Source of the DNA: Ktedonosporobacter rubrisoli
GTDB taxonomy: Bacteria > Chloroflexota > Ktedonobacteria > Ktedonobacterales > Ktedonobacteraceae
Direction: 5' to 3'
NCBI RefSeq assembly: GCF_004208415.1
Contig: NZ_CP035758.1
Location: 8,804,001 to 8,868,000 of the forward strand
DNA: 64,000 nt
In this document: positions 24,976 through 33,580 of the stretch, piece after piece
How the letters are laid out: each line of letters starts with the position of its first letter
How positions within the stretch are numbered: position 1 is the first letter of the stretch
Notes under the pieces: generated by a model
Told to the model about the DNA's origin: nothing
The model's input: only the letters and a program-made list of their open reading frames with translations
Database searches by the model: none
Position numbers and translations under genes: made by a program

Positions 24976-25449
24976 ATGCAATTCAACCTATATCACTGGC
25001 TCTTTGATGATCCATATACAGCAGGCTCGAATGCGGGCCTTTCGGGCCCGGAGACATTCCATTTTGTCTGGCCCTGGCTCATTTTTTGCTGTGCCGGCCT
25101 GCTGCTCGCTTTCTATTATGCGGTCGAGGGTCGCAAGCGTTTTGTCAAAGGGAAGCCGCTGGTCAAGTATATGCTTGATCGCTATCTCGGTTGGTTTGCG
25201 GTTATCTGTTTTGTTGGTTTGCCACTGTTGTTTTCGCGTGTGTTTCTTGACGGCTACTTCTTTGCCTGGCGTGCCTGGCGCTACCTCTGGTTAGTATCGC
25301 TGCTGGTCTGGGCAATTATGTGGGTAGTTTATATGCTGAGGAAATATCCGCAGGAACGCGCGAGCTACGAGGCGTATCAGCAACGTCAGCAATATATGCC
25401 AAAAAGTTCTAAGAGTAATAAGCGTAAAGCTAAAGCGGCATCCAGGTAA
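24976..25449 (+). CDS. Small multipass membrane protein, unknown
   Basis: A 157-aa protein with about four hydrophobic helices (FVWPWLIFCCAGLLLAFYYA, YLGWFAVICFVGLPLLF, RVFLDGYFFAWRAWRYLW, LVSLLVWAIMWVVYML) and a lysine-rich, cytoplasmic C-terminal tail. The longer ORF starting at 24847 overlaps the kinase and has no ribosome binding site; the ATG at 24976 follows GAAGGGAG. The stop is nine bases before the MobA-like gene, so the two are probably cotranscribed. No family recognised. Confidence 0.72.
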   Translation: MQFNLYHWLFDDPYTAGSNAGLSGPETFHFVWPWLIFCCAGLLLAFYYAVEGRKRFVKGKPLVKYMLDRYLGWFAVICFVGLPLLFSRVFLDGYFFAWRAWRYLWLVSLLVWAIMWVVYMLRKYPQERASYEAYQQRQQYMPKSSKSNKRKAKAASR

Positions 25450-25457
25450 GAGCTATC

Positions 25458-26066
25458 GTGTTTACTTCTGCCGGTATCATCCTTGCAGGCGGGCGTAGCA
25501 GGCGCATGGGGAGGGACAAGGCGTTTTTGTCTCTGCCAGGACCTGGAGAGAGAACCTTCGTCGAGTATCTTACACACCTGTTGACTTCGCTTTGCCATGA
25601 AGTTGTTCTGGTTGTGCGGGATACAGAGCAAATGGCTCGCTATGCCAGCTATGCTACTTCCAACATCAGGCTGGTAGCTGATAAGGTGGCTGATACCGGG
25701 CCACTCATGGGGTTGTATACAGGCTTGGGTGCGATCGCAACTACCCATGCGCTTGTCGTCGCCGTCGATATGCCCTTTGTGCAACCTGTCATGGCCAGTT
25801 TTTTGCTTTCTTGCCCTCTTGACGAGGCTCCGGTTGTGCCAGTGGTGAAGGCTATTCCTCAGGTGCTCCTGGCCGTCTATCCGCGCACGCTTGTGCCTCA
25901 ACTGGAGGCTCTTCTGCAGGAAGGCCGACGTGATCTACGGAGCGTGCTGGAGGCCAGGCATGTGCATTATATAGATGAGACTCATCTACGCGAGATTGAT
26001 CCCCAACTGCGCTCCTTTGTCAATGTCAACACGCCCGAGGAACTGTCAAGACTTCGTTCCTCTTAA
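25458..26066 (+). CDS. mobA: MobA-like molybdenum cofactor guanylyltransferase
   Basis: A 202-aa nucleotidyltransferase. The N-terminal signature ILAGGRSRRMGRDKA (residues 8-22) is diagnostic of MobA and related NTP-transferases, and VVAVDMPFV (near residues 95-103) gives the conserved metal-binding aspartate. MobA links GMP to molybdopterin to make the bis-MGD cofactor. No other molybdenum genes lie nearby, so the assignment rests on the protein. It starts at a GTG nine bases after the preceding stop and is convergent with the isomerase gene. Confidence 0.85.
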   Translation: MFTSAGIILAGGRSRRMGRDKAFLSLPGPGERTFVEYLTHLLTSLCHEVVLVVRDTEQMARYASYATSNIRLVADKVADTGPLMGLYTGLGAIATTHALVVAVDMPFVQPVMASFLLSCPLDEAPVVPVVKAIPQVLLAVYPRTLVPQLEALLQEGRRDLRSVLEARHVHYIDETHLREIDPQLRSFVNVNTPEELSRLRSS

Positions 26067-26082
26067 GCGCGCACTACAATTT

Positions 26083-27231
26083 TTAACTGGCGTTGAGCCG
26101 CGTTTGTAAGTATCGCCAGCGGCGCTGGGCCATAGCTTTTAGCTCATCCTCAAAACCTCGAAGCTCTAACCAGGCGCGGGTCTGTCCCAAGACTACAACG
26201 TCTACCTCGTGCAATTGGGCTAGATTGCTTGCTCCACTCAATTGCATGGCAACTTTTAGCTCGGCCACTGTACTCTCCAGGAGCTCGCAAACGCGCTCAT
26301 AGCTCTCGCTGGCAGCTTTAAGGAAAGGAAAGCCTATTCCCACCAAGGTAGCGCCAAGGGCCAGCGCGCGCGCGGCATCAAGTCCGTTGCGTATGCCTCC
26401 TGTCGCGATTAAGGGAAGCTGGGCAGTCGCGGCCTCGACCACGGAGATAGGCGTGGCCAGGCCCCAATTTTTATAGAGCTGGCCGATATTCAAGCCAGAC
26501 TCATTTTCCGTTGATTGCTTGTGGCGTGCAGCTTCCAGGGCTGGCATGCTGCTACCTCCCGCGCCACCAACATCAATCGCGGCAACCCCACAGGCGCGCA
26601 GCAAAAGGGCCTGTTCGCGGCATATACCCGCTCCAGTTTCTTTGGCGATGACCGGCAGCTTGAGTTGTCCAGTAAGAGTGGTCAGCGCCGCACTTGCTCC
26701 CCGCGCTCGGCGGTCTCCCTCGGCCTGTGCGGCTTCTTGCAGGCTATTCATATGCACAGCCAGCGCATTGGCCTCAATCATCGAAATAGCCTTCTGTACT
26801 TGCTCCAGGCTGAAGGGACTATGGCCAGCTTGCGCAATGAGCTGGGGAGCGCCGATGTTGGCGATTAAGAAGGCGTGGGGAGCCTGTTCCCGCGTGACGG
26901 TATAGCTGGCGGCAAGCTCTGGATTGACGATCGCGGCCCGCTGACTGCCCACGCCAAGAGCCAGGCCGTAGCGCTCGGCTGCGCGGGCCAGGTTGCGATT
27001 GATAGTTGTAACGTCGGGATGCCCGCCGGTTAGTGAGGATATAAAAATGGGGTAGCGCAACTGCTGCCCCAAGAAGGTAACTGATGTATCGAGCTGGTCC
27101 AGATCGACCTCGGGTAAGGCCTGATGGACAAAATGAATATCACTCCAGTTTGCTTGCTGTGGCGCCGAGATATCATGGCTTAGAGCCGCCTGCACATGTT
27201 CAATCTTGCGCTGTGTGACTTCGTTGCTCAT
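26083..27231 (-). CDS. fni: Type 2 isopentenyl-diphosphate delta-isomerase
   Basis: A 382-aa FMN-dependent isomerase that interconverts IPP and DMAPP. Recognised by R8-K9 in TQRKIEHVQAAL, the FISSLTGG loop, LGVGSQRAAI, IANIGAPQL, the HMNSLQEAAQAEGDR region, VIAKETGAG (phosphate/FMN contact), DVGGAGGSS and IATGGIRNG. Length is a little above the usual 330-370. The ATG lies within the last 11 codons of the upstream MptB-like gene (32-base overlap in a different frame), so translation is probably coupled. Type 2 enzymes are found in organisms with either isoprenoid route, so the pathway used here is open. Confidence 0.93.
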   Translation of the reverse strand: MSNEVTQRKIEHVQAALSHDISAPQQANWSDIHFVHQALPEVDLDQLDTSVTFLGQQLRYPIFISSLTGGHPDVTTINRNLARAAERYGLALGVGSQRAAIVNPELAASYTVTREQAPHAFLIANIGAPQLIAQAGHSPFSLEQVQKAISMIEANALAVHMNSLQEAAQAEGDRRARGASAALTTLTGQLKLPVIAKETGAGICREQALLLRACGVAAIDVGGAGGSSMPALEAARHKQSTENESGLNIGQLYKNWGLATPISVVEAATAQLPLIATGGIRNGLDAARALALGATLVGIGFPFLKAASESYERVCELLESTVAELKVAMQLSGASNLAQLHEVDVVVLGQTRAWLELRGFEDELKAMAQRRWRYLQTRLNAS

Positions 27232-28873
27232 ATACGTGGGCGATCCTTTCTATATGCTTCTGCTTCATGTTGGCAACTATGAGGTAGATGAGTGGTAGGC
27301 CAAAGATCAAGGCTGTTTGGTATTTAGCAATTGGTCCCCTGGTAAAACCTACAAAAGGATAAATGAAAAGCGCAGTACAGGATAGCAGTAACATAGCCGA
27401 AGTAAACGTATCAAAGCGGCGTAACATAACTATCCATAACATCCAGAGTAAATACCACGGCCAGAACCAGCCAGAGACGAGTAACATATACCAAAAGACT
27501 GCAATACTACAACTACTTAATAGTATATCCAGCTCCCAAATGCCCTGTTGGTCAGAGGCAGATCTGCCACGTCGAGAGGCGTGGCGTACCTGGCTGAGCA
27601 GATGCATATAGAGTAGGACAAAAATGAAGGTTGCCGAAGCTCGCAAAGTGATATCGGCGGCCACAGAAGGAGGGACGAGTGCCGGGAAATGGAGCAGATT
27701 AGCGGCAGACTGAAACAAGCTATGCATTGGGTCCGCCAGGATGCTGACAGGTGAATGCACAAAGTGTTCCATATCAATAGCCGAGGTGACTGCAAAGAAG
27801 GTCGATGCCCCGCGCCAGAAAGGGAAGAAGACAAGTAAGGCTGGAATAAGTACCAGGGTTGTGCGCCAGCTCAGTTTCCAGAAGAGCTGGCCTATGTTGT
27901 GCTCTTTGCGGACATCGAACCAGAGATAGAAAGGGGCCAGCAGAAGCCCGACCAGATTGGTGCTAATTGCCAGGCCTAAAGTGATAAAGGCGCAGATTTT
28001 CCAGATGATCTGGTTCTGCATATAGAACCAGGTAGTGATTAAGAGAATGCAGATCAGCACGCCCTCATTGTGCCCATTACCAACGAGCTCAATGAGCACA
28101 AGCGGATTCCAGGCATAGAGCAGGGTGCCCAGTAACTTGCGCTCGGGGGCCATCTGCGCCAGAATCTTCCAGATCAGGAGACAGTTGACGAGATCGATAA
28201 GCAGAATGGTGCCCTTAAACAGTAACAGCGAAGTCGGTGGATAGTTGCTTATACTGGCAAGGAGCGCAGCAATACAGAGCCAGAGCGGCCCGAATATGTT
28301 GGGAGCATCGCGCCCCGAAAGCACCCACTGTAAATAAGGATCGTGTGGAAACTGGCGCGGGGCGGTGTTCAGAGGATCAACCCCATAAATAACAAGCAGA
28401 CGACCGGAGAAAATATGCGTAAATACATCGTCTGAAAGAAGCAAAGGCTGAAACAACAAGGTAAGTCCAAATAAGAGAACACTGGCCAATAGGAAAACCA
28501 GCCAGCGATAATCGGCCTTTGCCCCGGCCCCCGAGCGTTGCATGCGTAGAGCGGCTATAATAGCCCATAGATATGTAGCGGTCAAACCAATAAAAGTGAG
28601 ACCCAGTAACATAGGCGAGAACAGTTCATGTCGCAAGGATGCTTGCATAAAGGGCTGCAATATTCCTGCCAGCACATGAGAAGGTAAAAGCGTCCACGGC
28701 CAGGCTTTAACCAGCGGCGTATCGCTTAGGTGTAGGCCCGGAAAGGGCGAGAGCGCTACCATCAGCAGGTAAAGTAATTCGAAGATGCCGACGATCAACA
28801 GTGGAAAGAGATATCTCTGCTTGCTGGGTATCGCGCCTGCTGGCTCAAGATTAACCTGCTGATAAGTCGTCAA
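27200..28873 (-). CDS. MptB-like polyprenyl-phosphate-dependent GT-C glycosyltransferase
   Basis: A 557-aa polytopic membrane protein with about 12 helices. The segment LLLSDDVFTHIFSGRLLVIYG has the acidic pair (DD) of the first extracytoplasmic loop that GT-C enzymes use for catalysis, and ISNYPPTSLLLFK and LYAWNPLVLIELVGNGHNEG are typical of the MptA/MptB alpha-mannosyltransferase clan. It would take mannose or a similar sugar from a polyprenyl phosphate to a lipid or glycan. Its 3' end overlaps fni by 32 bases. IPP isomerase supplies the isoprenoid used for such carriers, which makes the coupling biologically sensible, though this is inference. Confidence 0.78.
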   Translation of the reverse strand: MTTYQQVNLEPAGAIPSKQRYLFPLLIVGIFELLYLLMVALSPFPGLHLSDTPLVKAWPWTLLPSHVLAGILQPFMQASLRHELFSPMLLGLTFIGLTATYLWAIIAALRMQRSGAGAKADYRWLVFLLASVLLFGLTLLFQPLLLSDDVFTHIFSGRLLVIYGVDPLNTAPRQFPHDPYLQWVLSGRDAPNIFGPLWLCIAALLASISNYPPTSLLLFKGTILLIDLVNCLLIWKILAQMAPERKLLGTLLYAWNPLVLIELVGNGHNEGVLICILLITTWFYMQNQIIWKICAFITLGLAISTNLVGLLLAPFYLWFDVRKEHNIGQLFWKLSWRTTLVLIPALLVFFPFWRGASTFFAVTSAIDMEHFVHSPVSILADPMHSLFQSAANLLHFPALVPPSVAADITLRASATFIFVLLYMHLLSQVRHASRRGRSASDQQGIWELDILLSSCSIAVFWYMLLVSGWFWPWYLLWMLWIVMLRRFDTFTSAMLLLSCTALFIYPFVGFTRGPIAKYQTALIFGLPLIYLIVANMKQKHIERIAHVYEQRSHTAQD

Positions 28874-29211
28874 ACCAACCTCTTCCTAAATAGTATGGGC
28901 CTTATCTATGCAAGAAGGCCCGAGAAGCTATCGCACCATTCAATCTTCTTAACTCGTGTTAAGAGGGGCAGAGCACTTGCCTCTTCCGGGGACAAATGTA
29001 GAGCGCTAAAGACTTAACAGATTAAGTAAAAAGACGCCTGTATGTATTATCGAGTGAGCCTGCCCTGGCGTCTCTTAATGGTAATAGCTGCTATGGTCTT
29101 TACATAAGAGAAGCAGGGCAACGAAGGTAACAGGGCTAAAAGCTCCTGGCTGTCCCCGTTCTCTGCTCAATTAGGCCGAAAAAATTTCTCTCTGCTAGGG
29201 AACTACCTGAC
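28874..29211. other. Intergenic with long imperfect inverted repeat
   Basis: No gene seen. TGCCCTG...TCTCTTA at 29061-29077 can pair with TAAGAGA...CAGGGCA at 29105-29120 across a 27-base loop. GGGCCTT/AAGGCCC arms also flank 28904-28921 just upstream of the glycosyltransferase start. No T-run follows either. Confidence 0.5.
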
Positions 29212-29355
29212 TTATTGTAGTCCCACTCTCTTAAACGAAGTATCTATGTGTTTGAGATAGTAATCAGTACTTGTGAGTTCCTGTAGCCAGGCATCAGTCT
29301 TGCGTGTAGTAGACCAGGTGGCCGCCATTTCTTGTAAGGAATATCTTTCGATCAT
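29212..29355 (-). pseudogene. purB-like 5' remnant (adenylosuccinate lyase N-terminus)
   Basis: A 47-codon ORF reading MIERYSLQEMAATWSTTRKT then DAWLQELTSTDYYLKHID. The first ~24 residues closely resemble the start of adenylosuccinate lyase (MI.RY...EM..IW.....KF..WL). After that the similarity ends and a stop follows, leaving about a tenth of a normal 430-aa enzyme. The surroundings are repeat-rich and non-coding, so this is read as a degraded copy rather than a working gene. A short functional peptide is possible but no ribosome binding site is evident. Confidence 0.5.
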
Positions 29356-29451
29356 CGTATGTTTACTACCTCAGTATGTGCTAGACACAAAGCGCGTGAT
29401 TTTGATACTCGCTGTAGTGTATCACATACGATAGGGAAGCTATGCTCAGCA

Positions 29452-29665
29452 GCGTCGCAGGCTGCGGAACAATGAAGGTGGGAAGGCTTGGGCGCTTGTA
29501 GCAGAGCCTTCCAGGACCCCAAAAAGGGATGGCAAAGGGCGAGATGTCGCGATTAAGCGAATTGCCCTTACCTGGGGCGCGGGGCACAGCCCCGATTTTT
29601 CTCCTCTTATGCGCCGCTGTCAGGCTGTGGAACAACGAAGGTGAAAAGGCCCTGAGCGCTTATAG
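29452..29665. repeat. Two imperfect direct repeats of about 50 bases
   Basis: Units at about 29452-29501 and 29616-29665 share CAGGCTG-GGAACAA-GAAGGTG...GAGCGCTT-TAG with roughly four of five bases equal. The left unit runs into a GGAAGGCT/AGCCTTCC hairpin (29481-29512). This looks like a dispersed genomic repeat family. Confidence 0.55.
29580..29600 (+). terminator. Terminator-like hairpin inside the repeat region
   Basis: CGGGGC (29580-29585), loop ACA, GCCCCG (29589-29594), then ATTTTT. No gene precedes it on the plus strand, so it is probably part of the repeat element. Confidence 0.4.
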
Positions 29666-29888
29666 TTATCGGGCATAAAATGATGGCAGAATGTGTTATT
29701 ATAATGTAGAATGGATGAAAATTCGAAGTATAGAAAAATAAATCTGCGTCAGAGACGTTTAAATTAAAAAATATTAGCTGGCCCGAAACCAAAAGTAGAC
29801 TTGTTCCAGAGCTGGAAATGCGAGCTCCTGCCCCGCCTGGCGCGCCAGAAGACGTAGCCACAGCTCCAGGGACTTTATGTGCTGAGAC

Positions 29889-29917
29889 TTGACGTCGAGA
29901 TGCTATACATGTAAAAT
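29889..29917 (+). promoter_or_regulatory. Promoter of rpmE
   Basis: TTGACG (29889-29894), 17 bases, TAAAAT (29912-29917). The transcript would carry a leader of about 105 bases to the ATG at 30031. Confidence 0.6.
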
Positions 29918-30030
29918 CATGTTTGCATTGCTACTATACTGCTGGTGGGGTAAGCAAGACTAAGAAGACCAGGGGATGGGGGCCTTCTCAGAGACTGATC
30001 CATCATTGTTGAGATATCTTGGGAGTAACC

Positions 30031-30240
30031 ATGAAACAGGGAATACATCCAAACTATGTTGAGGCCACAGTTAGTTGTGCTTGTGGCAATAGCTTTCAGA
30101 CAGTAAGCATTAAGCCACTGCTCAAGGTTGACGTCTGTTCTAAGTGTCATCCATTCTTTACAGGACAGCAGCGTATCCTGGATGCAGCTGGCCGTGTTGA
30201 GCGTTTCCGCAAGCGCTTCAACTTGCAAGACGAAGAATAG
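30031..30240 (+). CDS. rpmE: 50S ribosomal protein L31
   Basis: A 69-aa protein starting MKQGIHPNYVEATVSCACG. Cysteines in CAC and CSKCHPFFTGQQ form the zinc site of the C+ (RpmE) type, as opposed to the zinc-free paralogue. The conserved HPFFTGQQ...GRVERFRKRF tail is complete. ATG preceded by GGGAG at good spacing (a GTG four codons earlier is less likely). A strong terminator follows, so it is separate from the downstream glucosyltransferase gene, though rpmE next to DUF1385 is a known bacterial neighbourhood. Confidence 0.97.
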   Translation: MKQGIHPNYVEATVSCACGNSFQTVSIKPLLKVDVCSKCHPFFTGQQRILDAAGRVERFRKRFNLQDEE

Positions 30241-30262
30241 GCAGTTACCAACGGAAAAACGG

Positions 30263-30302
30263 GGGATAAAGGCGTACTCAGGTGACCCTTTATCCCTTTT
30301 TT
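30263..30302 (+). terminator. Terminator after rpmE
   Basis: GGGATAAAGG (30263-30272) and CCTTTATCCC (30287-30296) form a perfect ten-base-pair stem followed by a T-run. Confidence 0.92.
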
Positions 30303-30325
30303 CCGTTTAAAGCTTGTAGCAGGGG

Positions 30326-31771
30326 GTGAGTCATCTGGCGAATGTAACGCAAAGAACAATACTGTTCCTGATTGCTGATACAGGAGCAGGTCATCGCAGT
30401 GCCGCCAACGCCATTACAACGGCTCTCAAATTAATTTCGCAGCGTGATCAGGAAGAATGGCAAACGCGACGACAGGGTAGCAAAGAGTCTGGTCAGGAAA
30501 GCGAAGAAAATAGAAACGATTCTATCTATCCGCCACCGACGTATCGTATCGAGATCGTTGATGTGTTTGAGGAGTATAGCCGTTTTCCATTGCGTGAAGT
30601 TGTGAAGCTTTATGGTCCTACGATTCGCTATAATCCTAAATTATTTGGCGACCTCTTCCATAGAAGTAATCGAGAAGGCACAGTTTTAGCTGCAAACTCT
30701 CTAGCAAGTCCTCTTATATTCAATGGGCTTTTGCGCCTTTTTACCACGGTGCAGCCAGATGTAATTGTATCCATTCATCCTCTAATCAATTTTGTCACTG
30801 TGCGAGCATTGCGTAAGCTGGGCCTGCATATCCCTTTTATCACTGTTGTGACTGATCTTGTGAGTGTCCATTATGCCTGGTTTGCTCCTGGCGTTGACGG
30901 CTATATCGTGCCGACCGAACAGGCGAAAGAGCTCTACTTGAAGCGTGGCCTTGATCCGCAACGCGTACACCTGCTGGGGATGCCCATTGACCCTAAGTTT
31001 ACGCGTGCAGTTGATGATAAAGTGACCTTACAGCGAAAGCTTGGCTTAGAACCGGGTATACCGGTAGCTTTGCTTGTGGGAGGTGGCGATGGCGCCGGAG
31101 GCCTGCCGACCGCCGTCAGGGCTATTTCACAGGCGCGCTTACCTGTGCAACTATTGGTAGTGACGGGACGTAACAGAAGATTATATGCCCATTTGCAGCG
31201 TACTCATACTAAATTGCATGTCCCGGCCCGCATCTTTGGTTTTGTGCATAATATGCCCGAACTTATGCACGCTGCCGATGTGATTGTGACCAAGGCTGGA
31301 CCGGGGACGATCTGCGAGGCGCTATCCTGTAACCTGCCAGTTGTGCTCAGTGGTTATGTACCGGGCCAGGAGGAAGGGAACGTTGATTTCGTCCTGAAGA
31401 ATGAAGTGGGGATGTTGGCTCTGCATGCCAGTGAACTGGTCAATGGCTTGCGCCGCCTGATTAAGCCCGGCTCTCCTGAACTGCAGAAGTACTTGAGAAA
31501 TGCCAGCCAGGTAAGCCGTCCAGGCGCATCTTTTGATATCGCGCGCTGCATTCTTAGTTACTTGCCTGCGCCCGATCAGGTAAGCGTCTGGCAATCTTCT
31601 CAATGGCAGCGCCGTCAGCGTATGATGTCAGGCCGCTTACGCTCGGCCATACGCATTCGCCGCTTGCGCGGTCGCTTGCCAAGGCCCATCTTACGCAGCC
31701 CAGTGATGCGTAAGCCCCAGTTGCGCGTACGTGAGCTGTTTTCAAGCGACGGAGATGCCTCGGAGTCTTGA
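30326..31771 (+). CDS. MGDG-synthase/UgtP-like diacylglycerol glycosyltransferase
   Basis: A 481-aa GT28-type (GT-B fold) protein. LIADTGAGHRSAANAI near residue 12 is the glycine-rich acceptor-side motif of MGDG synthase and processive diacylglycerol glucosyltransferases. VDGYIVPTEQAKELYL, LLVGGGDGAGGL and TKAGPGTICEALSCNLPVVLS (the UDP-sugar-binding C-terminal motif) complete the family pattern. It likely transfers glucose or galactose to diacylglycerol to make membrane glycolipid. A C-terminal stretch rich in arginine (residues ~425-465) is unusual and may bind the membrane. GTG start; SD-like GGGGG upstream. It leads a run with DUF1385 and the phosphatase on the same strand. Confidence 0.85.
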   Translation: MSHLANVTQRTILFLIADTGAGHRSAANAITTALKLISQRDQEEWQTRRQGSKESGQESEENRNDSIYPPPTYRIEIVDVFEEYSRFPLREVVKLYGPTIRYNPKLFGDLFHRSNREGTVLAANSLASPLIFNGLLRLFTTVQPDVIVSIHPLINFVTVRALRKLGLHIPFITVVTDLVSVHYAWFAPGVDGYIVPTEQAKELYLKRGLDPQRVHLLGMPIDPKFTRAVDDKVTLQRKLGLEPGIPVALLVGGGDGAGGLPTAVRAISQARLPVQLLVVTGRNRRLYAHLQRTHTKLHVPARIFGFVHNMPELMHAADVIVTKAGPGTICEALSCNLPVVLSGYVPGQEEGNVDFVLKNEVGMLALHASELVNGLRRLIKPGSPELQKYLRNASQVSRPGASFDIARCILSYLPAPDQVSVWQSSQWQRRQRMMSGRLRSAIRIRRLRGRLPRPILRSPVMRKPQLRVRELFSSDGDASES

Positions 31772-31822
31772 AGCAGAAATAGCGCCGGTCAGTGTTAAGA
31801 CACTCAAGGAGCAAGAGATTTC

Positions 31823-32830
31823 ATGAAATTCTATTACGGAGGCCAGGCAGTTATCGAAGGGGTGATGATGCGGGGGCGTAGCTCTGCTGCGGTGGCGATC
31901 AGGAAGCCCGATGGAGATATCCATATCTACGAGGAAGCGCTTGATCCGCGCCTGTATCAGAGCAAATTGTGGCGTTTACCATTTTTGCGCGGCATGTTAC
32001 TCCTGTGGGAGATGCTGGTCTTAGGAACACGCCTGATGACTGTTTCGGCCAATATCGCTTCTGGAGCGGTAGATCCTGATGCTCCTGCTTCTTCGCCGGA
32101 AATGGCTCCAGCTGGAGAGCCAGCCGAGGCAAGCAATAAACTGGAAGAGGAACGACCCGCGCAACTGGGAGGCGCGACATTAGTCTTCACTCTTCTTATC
32201 TCGCTGGGCCTTGGCGTGGCAATCTTTTTTGTGGGGCCGCTTCTCCTTACCAGCCTCTTCCATCAACAGTTGGGAGAAGGCTGGCTCAACGTGATTGTAG
32301 AGGGAGTGATCAGGCTGGCCCTCCTGGTGGGTTATCTCTACTTGATTGGACGCATACCTGATATTCAGCGCGTCTTTGGCTACCATGGTGCTGAACATAA
32401 GGCTATTAATGCGATGGAGAGTGGCGATCCGCTGGGTGTGGAGCATGTACGGCGGGCTTCGCGCGTGCATACCCGCTGCGGCACAGGCTTTTTGCTCCTG
32501 GTGATGGTAGTCTCAATCTTTGTGTTCGCGCTAGTTGGCTCGCCCACCTTGCCGCTCAAGATACTCTCGCGCATTGTCCTGGTTCCCATTGTAGCAGGCA
32601 TCGCTTATGAGCTGATGCGTCTGGGTGCCGCTAATTACCGCTATCGTGTGGTTCGCTGGCTACTGGCTCCGGGCCTGGCTTTGCAAGGGCTAACAACGCG
32701 TGAGCCCGACGATAGTATGATGGAGTGTGCAATCGCAGCTCTGAAACGTGTTATGCTACGTGATCGTGTTCTAGAACTGGAGAACGAGCAAGAGCATCTA
32801 CCTCAGCTAGCGGTTTCTCCCGGTGATTAA
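31823..32830 (+). CDS. DUF1385 (YqhQ-like) membrane protein
   Basis: A 335-aa protein beginning YYGGQAVIEGVMMRG, the hallmark of DUF1385. A hydrophilic insertion at residues ~85-115 separates it from several helices (TLVFTLLISLGLGVAIFFVG, LLVGYLYLIGRI), and the conserved GYHGAEHKAINAME motif follows near residue 190, then HTRCGTGFLL. This family is found next to rpmE and prfA in many bacteria, as here with rpmE 1.6 kb upstream; its molecular role is not established. AAGGAG lies 12 bases before the ATG. Confidence 0.92.
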   Translation: MKFYYGGQAVIEGVMMRGRSSAAVAIRKPDGDIHIYEEALDPRLYQSKLWRLPFLRGMLLLWEMLVLGTRLMTVSANIASGAVDPDAPASSPEMAPAGEPAEASNKLEEERPAQLGGATLVFTLLISLGLGVAIFFVGPLLLTSLFHQQLGEGWLNVIVEGVIRLALLVGYLYLIGRIPDIQRVFGYHGAEHKAINAMESGDPLGVEHVRRASRVHTRCGTGFLLLVMVVSIFVFALVGSPTLPLKILSRIVLVPIVAGIAYELMRLGAANYRYRVVRWLLAPGLALQGLTTREPDDSMMECAIAALKRVMLRDRVLELENEQEHLPQLAVSPGD

Positions 32831-32860
32831 ATATTAGCATCGCAATCATAGAGGAACATT

Positions 32861-33580
32861 ATGCCAATAGATCCAGAGACACCACCTATTAAAGAACAGG
32901 CAAATGGCGTAGTTGTATCAGACGATTCGTTAGCGGAGCCAGACTTCGTTCCCACACCGCCTGCGCAGGTCCAGGTCCCGCGCATCCAATTCTCGGTGAT
33001 GCGTTGGGCCTCCAGTGGAGTTGTAAGGGTGCTCTACCGCTTCTGGACACGCGTCGCCGCTACATTTTGTCCAGAAGGCTCTAAGGGCGAGCAGGTGGCG
33101 CGCAACTTGCATATTCCATTGCCCGACAGACTGAACATGAGCTGGGTAACCGGACAACTGGCGGTTGGCGGTCGCGTGCGTCCAGCCGATATCAAAGCTC
33201 TGCGGCTCGTTGGGGTGACACAGGTGGTTGATACGCGCGCTGAATACTCGGATGATAAGGAAGCCATGGCTCGTGAGGGCATTGAGCTACTCTATCTGCC
33301 GACACCTGATACCTTTCCCCTGAGCATAGAACAGCTGATGCAAGGAGCTTCCTGGGTTCATGAGCGCCTCCAGAAGGGGGGACGCGCATTGATCCATTGC
33401 GAGCATGGCGTTGGCCGCAGTGTACTGCTAACCTGTGCCGTGCTGGTATATGGTGGCATGCATGCCAGTGAGGCTTTACAGCTTGTGCAGGAGAAACGCT
33501 GGCAGGCTTCACCCAATCATCGCCAGATTTCGCGACTCAGAGAGTTTGAAGAGGCCTGTCGTTCGCTGCCCAGGATATAG
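32861..33580 (+). CDS. Dual-specificity protein phosphatase
   Basis: A 239-aa protein with the cysteine-phosphatase signature HCEHGVGRS (HCx5R, catalytic Cys about residue 180) and a general-acid region TRAEYSDDKEAM...PTPDTF upstream. The first ~60 residues are polar and probably disordered, followed by a helical segment. It should dephosphorylate Ser/Thr/Tyr residues or a lipid/inositol phosphate. GAGGAAC precedes the ATG. Its last 64 bases overlap the convergent HAD gene's 3' end. Confidence 0.9.
   Translation: MPIDPETPPIKEQANGVVVSDDSLAEPDFVPTPPAQVQVPRIQFSVMRWASSGVVRVLYRFWTRVAATFCPEGSKGEQVARNLHIPLPDRLNMSWVTGQLAVGGRVRPADIKALRLVGVTQVVDTRAEYSDDKEAMAREGIELLYLPTPDTFPLSIEQLMQGASWVHERLQKGGRALIHCEHGVGRSVLLTCAVLVYGGMHASEALQLVQEKRWQASPNHRQISRLREFEEACRSLPRI

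Noticed and set aside
25386..25901. A 171-aa ORF antisense to the MobA-like gene
   Set aside because: Shadow of the real coding frame: the sense frame carries the MobA signature, the antisense protein resembles nothing.
29381..29861. Two minus-strand ORFs of 84 aa in the repeat region
   Set aside because: They run through repeats and hairpins, have no ribosome binding sites and change composition along their length.
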